Assembly: GCF_000243155.2 (NCBI RefSeq)
Contig: NC_018017.1
Coordinates: forward strand, 3,100,001 to 3,164,000
DNA length: 64,000 bases
Reading direction: 5' to 3'
Source: Desulfitobacterium dehalogenans ATCC 51507
GTDB taxonomy: Bacteria; Bacillota; Desulfitobacteriia; Desulfitobacteriales; Desulfitobacteriaceae
Of the stretch, positions 57,497-64,000 are shown in pieces (within the stretch, counting starts at the first letter, position 1; the number at the start of each line of letters is the position of its first letter). A model generated the notes under the pieces. That model made no database searches and was not told where the DNA came from. It saw only the letters and a program-made list of their open reading frames with translations. The translations under genes and the position numbers were made by a program.

Positions 57497-58153
57497 CTAT
57501 AATTCCAATTCTTCAAGTTCTCTCGTCTGCACCCGAGGTACAAGAATGAAACTTATTTTATTGAGGACATTTCCAATATCTTTTAACTCTTCAAACGTTA
57601 CTTGAGGAGGAGAAATTGTAATAAGTCGGGTTAAGCCTGAGCGAATCACTTTTAGTTCTGATTCATTGAATAGCTTTTCATGATCGATTAGCCTAGCCCT
57701 CAATGCAAAATCCTCACAAGCCTTTGAATAGTCACTAAATCTTTTATCCAAGACGTAATAGTTAAGCGTTAATGAACGATATCCTGTAGCAAATTGATAC
57801 CCCTCCCCAGGGGTTAATCTCGCCGCTAAAACTTGATCATTATAAGCCAAGAGTTTTCTGTACCCCCTCAATTGCTTACCGGAATTACTGCTTTTTATAG
57901 GTGGCGACATTTTATACATAAGTACATACTCCGCTGTCTCTTCAGCAATTATCTTGACAGCTTTACTACTCCAATCACCCTTCAGATCGTTATTATTATC
58001 AATCTGACAAACCAGGGCATCTTCCCAATAAATATTTGCGTAAGTATAGTTATCATTAATAATCCTGATATCGTAACCTACACATCTGAGCCGTCGAAAC
58101 AATTCTTCGTACCATGTTTGAGTAAAGTCGGTGACAATTTTATCATAGTTCAC
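57497..58153 (-). CDS. Unknown protein of the transfer operon
   Basis: A 218-residue soluble protein beginning MNYDKIVTDFTQTWYEELFR with an alpha/beta N-terminus and helical C-terminus. No signal peptide or membrane helix. No family recognised. Position next to the coupling protein suggests a substrate-processing or adaptor role. Confidence 0.55.
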   Translation of the reverse strand: MNYDKIVTDFTQTWYEELFRRLRCVGYDIRIINDNYTYANIYWEDALVCQIDNNNDLKGDWSSKAVKIIAEETAEYVLMYKMSPPIKSSNSGKQLRGYRKLLAYNDQVLAARLTPGEGYQFATGYRSLTLNYYVLDKRFSDYSKACEDFALRARLIDHEKLFNESELKVIRSGLTRLITISPPQVTFEELKDIGNVLNKISFILVPRVQTRELEELEL

Positions 58154-58197
58154 GCATTAACTCCCTCCTTCTTCCTTTCATTAACTACTCAATACAA

Positions 58198-58857
58198 TTA
58201 TTTAGGGCTTGTCATATCCCCTTCCTGTGAAATCGGATCATCCCCTGAAGGAGTTTTTATTTCGGGCTCAATAACAGGCAAACTTAAAGCATTACTTAGG
58301 CTTTCAATAATCTTGTTTTGTTCAGTTATTATGTGAGTACCCTCATTGTCTGTAAAAACAAAAGACGGGCTTTGCTGAACAAATTCTGTTGGAGGTCCGA
58401 CTTGAACGGTCATAGGCAGGGATATATTATTTTCCTGCTGGAATCCTTTAGCCATTTCTTTTGCCTCATTTTGGTCTGTAGTTTTAGCAAATGTACTAAC
58501 CAATACCAAAGGTTTATGAGGAGTGCTTCCCATCTGATTTATCACATTTTGTATTTCTATAATTACTTGAGCTGAGGACTCATCCCAAGTCGCAAAGAAA
58601 AGAGCTGGTATCGCTTCCGTGTCGATATAAACTCTTGCTGCTTTATCTGCTGCGGCATCCAAAACAGGTACTAGACGATAATTTGCATCAGCAATAACAC
58701 CTTGCGCCGGTACATCTTTTAAGTTGAACTCCTGCTGTGAACCTTCTTTTCCTTTGCCTTGAACGAGCGTCATAGCAGCTAAAGCTATAACGAAGACTAC
58801 AAGCACTCCGAGAATAACGAGTTTACCTTGCCGAGTTAAATTAAACTTTTTTTCCAT
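58198..58857 (-). CDS. Membrane-anchored thioredoxin-like protein without cysteines
   Basis: A 219-residue protein with one N-terminal helix (LVILGVLVVFVIALAAMTLV) and an extracytoplasmic domain shaped like TlpA/thioredoxins: ALFFATWDESSAQVIIEIQN replaces the usual FFATWCPPC. Both catalytic cysteines are absent (D and S at those places), so it cannot do redox chemistry. It may be a structural or peptide-binding subunit, in a VirB8-like position. Confidence 0.6.
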   Translation of the reverse strand: MEKKFNLTRQGKLVILGVLVVFVIALAAMTLVQGKGKEGSQQEFNLKDVPAQGVIADANYRLVPVLDAAADKAARVYIDTEAIPALFFATWDESSAQVIIEIQNVINQMGSTPHKPLVLVSTFAKTTDQNEAKEMAKGFQQENNISLPMTVQVGPPTEFVQQSPSFVFTDNEGTHIITEQNKIIESLSNALSLPVIEPEIKTPSGDDPISQEGDMTSPK

Positions 58858-58871
58858 GATTATTAACCTCC

Positions 58872-59846
58872 TTAATTATTACCTACGGGATTATAAATTG
58901 GTGGATTGTATGTTCCAGATGTCCCTGGTCCTGTACTAGGTGGCTGAATAGGAATTGTATTTGAATCCGGATTAGGTTGTCTTTGTGGCGGGGATTGAAT
59001 GTTTTCCGGGTTCATGGTTGAAGGATCTAAATCAGTTTGCTCAGTATTCGTATTTGGTGGAGTTTGTATTACCTGATTTGCCTGAGGTTCGACCACAGCA
59101 GGAGGGACCATTGTGTTTGGAGGGCTTTGTATACTGCCTAAATGTGTTTTCGGTGTTGCAAACGGATCAAACATAAGGGATACTTTGCCGGTAGCAAGCT
59201 GACTAAATGCTCCCGCGCTTTCCTCAGGGATTGCCAGTTGAACCGCAACAGGCACACTAGCATTAACGCTGCCACTTGTGTTATTGAGATTCGGTTGTAT
59301 GGGCTGCCCCGCATTGTTAATTACCGAAACAACTCTAACCCCTTTGAGTGAGTTAACCATTTCAGATTGGATTACCTGCCCCCAATTAGATCCATTTCTA
59401 TCCGGGGTCAAATAGACACTTACGATATCGCCTGGTTTAACAAGACCAGATGTCGTTAGGGAAACCGGGACCCATACGCCAACTTCGCCGGGATAGAGGC
59501 CGTTTCGCATAGGTGTCTCTGCAACAAGCCCTTTAACAATTGGCTGTCCAGCTTTAACTGGATATGATAGTGATTGTCCTACCACCTCATCCTTTGAAAC
59601 GATAACATCTGCTGGAAGTATTCCGGACACTTTTCCATCATCTTTAAGATCTGCTGCGGTGATTACTTTTCCTGGTTCAAGATCGTTGGCCGCAACAACC
59701 ATACTTGTGACGTCTCCCATGGCTAAACGTCCTCCGAACGTTGCCAGGGCAAAGGTGCTTATACCGACTAACAGAGATAGAGTTAAAGCTCTTGACCTAG
59801 CTTTGCGTGTAGAAGAGATTCGAGGGAGTGAAAATGGAAGTTTCAT
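58872..59846 (-). CDS. SAF-domain (CpaB/RcpC-like) pilus-assembly protein
   Basis: A 324-residue protein with one N-terminal helix (LTLSLLVGISTFALATFGGR), a SAF domain (VVAANDLEPGKVITAADLKD), an RcpC-like beta domain (PGDIVSVYLTPDRN), and a long Pro/Asn/Gln-rich tail. CpaB/RcpC proteins belong to Flp-type pili. Start at 59,846 behind GAAAGGTGA. First gene of the transfer operon. Confidence 0.8.
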   Translation of the reverse strand: MKLPFSLPRISSTRKARSRALTLSLLVGISTFALATFGGRLAMGDVTSMVVAANDLEPGKVITAADLKDDGKVSGILPADVIVSKDEVVGQSLSYPVKAGQPIVKGLVAETPMRNGLYPGEVGVWVPVSLTTSGLVKPGDIVSVYLTPDRNGSNWGQVIQSEMVNSLKGVRVVSVINNAGQPIQPNLNNTSGSVNASVPVAVQLAIPEESAGAFSQLATGKVSLMFDPFATPKTHLGSIQSPPNTMVPPAVVEPQANQVIQTPPNTNTEQTDLDPSTMNPENIQSPPQRQPNPDSNTIPIQPPSTGPGTSGTYNPPIYNPVGNN

Positions 59847-59984
59847 AAATGAGTCACCTTTCTTTCCTTTCTTTGTTCTAAATTCATAAATTAAGAGGAC
59901 AAACAAATTCTTATCAAAGAATCGCCTGTCCTCTTAAAAACACAGCAGTTTATTGCTTATGTATACCTTGGAAGTTTTATGTGA

Positions 59985-60914
59985 TCATATTTCTTCATCT
60001 CCTTTATTTTGTCCAGCGCGCTTTTGCCTCCAGCGCGCCATTTTTCGTACGGCCTTTGCTAGTTCATATTGATTGGACATTACATATCGAGCTGTTGTGG
60101 CTATATTTGGCATACCATTCTTCTTCAGGTGACCAGCAACTATGGCCACATCAGTGATTTTCATGCCACTGTTTAATAAATCAGCACAATATGTATGTCT
60201 CAAAGTATGATAGGTAAAATAAAATCCTAATTTGTCTCTGAGGTTTTCGACCATCTTTTGCACGGCACGAGTAGACATTTTATGATCAGTATTTTGAGCC
60301 AAAAAAACATATCCATCTTTGTCCGTTCTACCGTGAAGGTATTCCTGCAAGAGCTCCACCAAATCAGGAGCCATCGGAACAGTTCTATATTTAAACCCTT
60401 TTCCTACTCTTACACGAATCTCACCACCTCTCTTTTTTAGCTTTAAATCTGAAATCCTTAAGTTAGTAACTTCTGATACACGTAATCCGGCACCAAGTCC
60501 AATTTCAATCAACACACGTTTTTTAAGGCTTTCAGACTTCATCGCATCTCTAAGCACATCCACATAGTCTTCAGGTAAACTTTTGGGTGCCAACAAAGGT
60601 TCTTCAATGTACTGAACCCGTAACGCTGTATTGGTTTTGATAGCGCCTTCTTCCACCCCCCACCTAGAGTAAATTCTAATCACCTGAAGAGCTTTATTTA
60701 TCGTGGCAGGTTCTTTTTTTGAAATGATTGCCAAGTACGTTCGATAATCGCGAATAAGTCCTGCTGTAATGGTTTCGGGTCCGGTAAAATCAATTTCCCT
60801 TTCTTCTTCCACCCATTTGATAAATTGCTTAATTGTTCGTAAGTATGCAAGTATCGTTTTTACGTCATAACCTTGCCTTTCATCCATCCATCTCTCAAAT
60901 GTGTCTAGATCCAT
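59985..60914 (-). CDS. Tyrosine recombinase next to the cassette array
   Basis: A 309-residue integrase. SAM-like N-terminal domain, then the catalytic domain with GAGLRVSEVTNLRISDL (Arg), YHTLRHTYCADLL (H-x-x-R), AIVAGHLKK (His) and the nucleophile in TTARYVMSN. ATG at 60,914, nine bases behind AGAGGG. It could be the ICE integrase, the cassette recombinase, or both. Its nearest DNA neighbour is the first 23-bp cassette site, about 105 bp from the start codon. Confidence 0.9.
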   Translation of the reverse strand: MDLDTFERWMDERQGYDVKTILAYLRTIKQFIKWVEEEREIDFTGPETITAGLIRDYRTYLAIISKKEPATINKALQVIRIYSRWGVEEGAIKTNTALRVQYIEEPLLAPKSLPEDYVDVLRDAMKSESLKKRVLIEIGLGAGLRVSEVTNLRISDLKLKKRGGEIRVRVGKGFKYRTVPMAPDLVELLQEYLHGRTDKDGYVFLAQNTDHKMSTRAVQKMVENLRDKLGFYFTYHTLRHTYCADLLNSGMKITDVAIVAGHLKKNGMPNIATTARYVMSNQYELAKAVRKMARWRQKRAGQNKGDEEI

Positions 60915-61018
60915 TCTGCTTTTCCCTCTTTCTTCAAATCGTGTCCTTTCAGGCAATAAGCATATTTAACCACAAATTATCCTGTTTTGGACCTGAATTG
61001 AGAAAAGAGATCTTATTC

Positions 61019-61041
61019 CGATTCGTACGCGAACCCTATTT
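61019..61041. repeat. Cassette recombination site, copy 1
   Basis: A 23-bp sequence with core GATTCGTACGCGAACCC. TTCG and CGAA form inverted arms around TACG. It is identical in all three copies. It lies in an open reading frame that reads DSYANPI. Confidence 0.8.
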
Positions 61042-62303
61042 TGGGTGCTACGATTACCGTCTCTGGAGGCTTTGGAGCATCAGTAAGTGGGGCCACAAAT
61101 GAGAACGGTTACTTCAATTTTGAGGTAACTCCAACCATCGTAGGCGGACCATACACGCTCCATTATTCTGTAACCAGCTCCTCAGGGACTTACACCGTTA
61201 GCCAAAATACACTGACTGTTACCCTTGTTCCAGTACAACATGTCCTGGAAGGTGTAACGATCTTGGGTAAAACCGGAACCATGCCTAATATGGCAATTCG
61301 TAATCCAAATGGTGTAGGAACCGGGAGAAGCCAAGCATTGGAGTATTGGACCGGCGGAGGCTCCACGGTCTTTCTCAAACCGCAGAAAGGGTTCTATGAT
61401 GGAGATGACACATGGACTTACTATAATGATTCGAACTTAAACTCCGGTAATATTAGAGCAGGGACAAGCATCTTTGGAGTAAATGGTAACCCTAATGTTG
61501 TTAACACATCCGGGGGAAATCTAGTGCCGGGAGGCATATTATCAGGCTATAAAGGGTATTCAAATGGATCTCTAGTTACAGGCACTATTCCTTCGAAGAG
61601 TGCAGCGACGATTACTCCATCGAGCGTTAATCAAACAATAACGGCAGGTCAATATCTTTCTGGAACACAGACGATACAGGGAGATCCAGATTTAATTTCG
61701 AGCAATATTCGAGCAGGGGTTAACATCTTTGGAGTTAATGGAGATACAAATGTCGTTAATACATCTACAGGAAATTTAGTGCCGGGAGCTATGCTATCCG
61801 GTTATAAAGGATTTTCAAATGGATATCTAGTTACAGGCACAATTCCTTCAAAGAGTGCAGCAACGATTACCCCATCAACAGTTAACCAAACGATAGCTTC
61901 AGGTCAATATCTTTCTGGAACACAAACAATACTGGGAGATCCGAACTTGATCCCGTCAAACATAATAAGTGGGAAGAGCATATTTGGGGTTGTGGGGACA
62001 GCAAAAACTAACACTGGGGTGAAGTATGCAAGTGGTAGTAAAATGTCAGAATTGGATAATGGCTATCAGCGATTAAATATTTCCGGCCTAAGTTTCCGAC
62101 CATCTTTTGTGTTAGTACAAGTTAATAACTATGGATATCTATTGGGCATGTCCAACTATACTATATATCATGGTCCATATAACACAGGTTACTCTAATAC
62201 TGGAGTATCAACGGGTTATTCTGCGACATCAGACGGCTTTTCCATCATAGTTAGTCCTGGGATATCTTCACCTCAAACTTGTAGTTGGCGAGCTTGGGAG
62301 TAA
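61019..62303 (+). CDS. Cassette 1: start-less tail-fibre/adhesin C-terminal ORF
   Basis: From the site to the stop there are about 428 open codons in frame, with a TGA just upstream (about 61,000) and no ATG/ribosome site. The N-terminal 160 residues (Ig-like ITVSGGFGASVSG, then GGSTVFLKPQKGFYDG) are shared with cassettes 2 and 3. Then two repeats of about 87 residues (LSGYKGYSNG, TIPSKSAATITPS, LSGTQTI, IFGVNG) resemble Firmicutes phage tail-fibre domains. The C-terminal domain ends SPQTCSWRAWE. It can be expressed only if joined to a head gene. Confidence 0.8.
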
Positions 62304-62326
62304 TTTTATTCATTAAATTTCAGATT

Positions 62327-62360
62327 AAGAAAATGGGGGAATCTTCCCCATTTTCTTTAC
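62327..62360 (+). terminator. Terminator at the end of cassette 1
   Basis: GAAAATGGGG pairs with CCCCATTTTC, followed by TTTACC. Each module thus carries its own 3' end. Confidence 0.7.
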
Positions 62361-62366
62361 CTATTT

Positions 62367-62389
62367 CGATTCGTACGCGAACCCTATTT
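62367..62389. repeat. Cassette recombination site, copy 2
   Basis: Identical to copy 1 over 23 bp (core GATTCGTACGCGAACCC), direct orientation, 1,348 bp downstream. Open in frame from 62,329. Confidence 0.8.
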
Positions 62390-63432
62390 CAGGGGCTAAT
62401 TTGACCGTCTCTGGAGGGTTTGGAGTTAGCGTATCGAGAACCACAAATACCAATGGATACTTCAATTTTGGGATTACTCCTAGTGTTATTGGGGGGCCGT
62501 ATACGCTCCATTATTCAGTAACCAGTTCCTCCGGGAATTACGCTGTTAGTCATAATACCTTAACTGTTACGGCTCCCCTTGTTATACCTACAGATAAGAT
62601 TCTCGAAGGCGTTTCAATAGCAGGTCAAATCGGCACAATGCCAAATATGGCCACAGCTAATCCCAATGGCATAGGAGTAGGCCGAAGCCTTGCTAAGGAA
62701 TACTGGACAGGCGGTGGGTCTACGGTTTTTCTAAAGCCACAAAGGGGCTATTTTGATGGAGCCGATACATGGACATACGTCAATGCCCCCAATCTATTAC
62801 CGTCAAATATAAAACAAGGAGTTAATTTATTTGGTGTAACGGGTACCTACTTGGGAACCGTACCTACACATGGATCAAAAGAATGGACTACTCCAGGAAC
62901 CTATTCATTTACCGTCCCTGAAGGCGTGAATTCGATTTTTGCGCTAATTCAAGCAGGTGGTGGTGGCGGTGGTGGTAATACCCCCGGTCAGGTCGGAGGA
63001 GGAGGCGGCGGTGGTGGTGGTTATGGTGTTTTTTCAATACCTGTAACGCCAGGCCAGATTTTACCTATTGTTGTAGGATCAGGGGGATTAGGCGGCACTA
63101 TAAATTATTATGATGGTAGTAAATGGACTGGTGCCACAGCAGGACAAGACGGGGGAAACTCATCAGTGGGTTCCTACAGCTGCACGGGTGGTAAAGGGGG
63201 ATCTCCTGGCGGTAGTTATCCATACGGAGGTCTTGGTGGTATCGGAAATTCTTATGGTAGGAACGGCACACCAGGGACACAAGGCGAATATTATTCGCCA
63301 TCTAATGGGTTAGGCGGTGCTGGTGGAATGAATAATTATGGAACCGGAGGAATGGGATCTGGTACATATTCGACAAAGGAAAATGGTGACGGTAATGATG
63401 GCAGCTGCGGAAGAGTTGTGGTGTTTTGGTGA
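62367..63432 (+). CDS. Cassette 2: start-less ORF with glycine-rich adhesin tip
   Basis: About 355 open codons from the site; an upstream in-frame TAA lies at 62,326. The shared Ig-like region (LTVSGGFGVSVSRTT; YWTGGGSTVFLKPQ) is followed by a different C-terminus: KEWTTPGTYSFTVPEGVNSI and a glycine-rich lattice (GGGGGGGYGVFSIPV) ending CGRVVVFW. This is the style of phage tail-fibre tips and glycine-rich adhesins. No start codon or ribosome site. Confidence 0.8.
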
Positions 63433-63506
63433 AGTAGTTTTGGCTCAATCCCATCCTTGAATGGGGTGTTAAATGACCAAAAATAACGACAATGCGTTAC
63501 CCATTT

Positions 63507-63529
63507 CGATTCGTACGCGAACCCTATTT
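63507..63529. repeat. Cassette recombination site, copy 3
   Basis: Identical 23 bp, direct orientation, 1,140 bp after copy 2. Confidence 0.8.
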
Positions 63530-64000
63530 TAGGGGCTGCAATTACGGTTTCTGGGGGCTTCGGAGCCAACCATTCAGGGATTACCAATGCCAATGGCTAC
63601 TTTAATTTTTTGATTACTCCAACCGTTATTGGAGGGCCCTATACACTTCAGTATTCGGTAAATAGCCCCCAAGGAAACTACTCTACAAACCAAAATTCCT
63701 TAATCGTTACAGCCCCACTTATTATCCCAGTCGATAAGATCCTGCAGGGCGTTACTATAGCCGGTCGAGTCGGGACCATGCCCAACATGGCAACATCTAA
63801 TCCAAATGGCATAGGAGTAGGCCGAAGCCAGGCGAAAGAATACTGGACAGGTGGAGGCTCTACGCTCTTTCTAAAGCCGCAAAGGGGCTATTTTGATGGC
63901 GTTGACACCTGGACTTATTGGAATGAGCCTAATCTGTTACCATCAAATATTAAAAGTGGTACAAGTATCTTTGGAGTCGAGGGAAATATGCCTCCTGGAA
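63507..64000 (+). CDS. Cassette 3: start-less ORF, cut by window edge
   Basis: Open from the site to the window end (164 codons): DSYANPILGAAITVSGGFG, NYSTNQNSLIVTAP, KILQGVTIAGRVGTMPNMAT and YWTGGGSTLFLKPQRGYFDG. The variable tip has just begun (IFGVEGNMPPG). The array continues beyond the window. Confidence 0.75.

Noticed and set aside
59985-60914. tRNA-gene attachment site for the integrase
   Set aside because: No tRNA or tRNA 3' end is visible next to the integrase or at the left junction.
61019-63529. Integron attC sites
   Set aside because: Copies are identical 23-mers inside coding frames; attC sites are longer, variable hairpins after genes, and the recombinase lacks an obvious integron-specific insert.

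Overview
The window fits an anaerobic, spore-forming Firmicute of the Clostridia, most like Desulfitobacterium. This is inferred from gene content and order, not from a database match. Supporting signs are an alpha/beta-type spore protein, CodY, and two housekeeping strings in the order known from Bacillus subtilis: rpsB-tsf-pyrH-frr-uppS-cdsA-dxr-rseP-(ispG)-proS and dprA-topA-trmFO-xerC-hslV-hslU-codY.

Layout. 1-20.4 kb, all minus strand: core chromosome (isoprenoid and phospholipid synthesis, translation factors, stress proteolysis, recombination, competence-type DNA processing) ending with the end-joining protein Ku. 20.7-26.1 kb: an FMN-binding-type lipoprotein, a DUF3786 protein, a fused ABC exporter, a TIM-barrel protein and a spore protein. 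26.1-30.3 kb: Hsp20 and a copper operon (csoR-copA-copZ) with a CsoR-type operator inside the csoR promoter. 30.4-33.0 kb: a small membrane-glycan operon (SMR-type transporter, membrane glycosyltransferase, decaprenyl-phosphate phosphoribosyltransferase-like enzyme). It is flanked on one side by a coiled-coil repeat gene and on the other by a deleted ghost of that gene.

At about 35,157 the comM gene is broken in the middle of its ATPase domain, and everything to the right looks like one large integrative conjugative element that runs past the end of the window. From left to right it carries: a double-HTH protein fused to the comM stump; a GNAT protein between two related 44-residue ORFs; a plus-strand FtsK/replication-relaxation/M23 module; a YHYH-Big2 surface protein; a 1.3-kb tandem array of about 139-bp units, each with a minus-strand terminator hairpin; a surface-glycan cargo cluster (43.6-48.0 kb); a primase-type replication initiator whose ribosome site sits directly behind a terminator hairpin; a complete minus-strand type IV secretion operon (50.0-59.8 kb); and a tyrosine recombinase.

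The most striking region is 61,019-64,000. Three direct, start-less cassettes each begin at the same 23-bp site with TTCG/CGAA arms, are open in frame through that site, share about 160 residues and then diverge into different tail-fibre- or adhesin-like C-termini. Together with the adjacent tyrosine recombinase this looks like a shufflon-like or integron-like store of interchangeable adhesin tips for the conjugative element. The expressed head gene is not in the window and is predicted to lie to the right.
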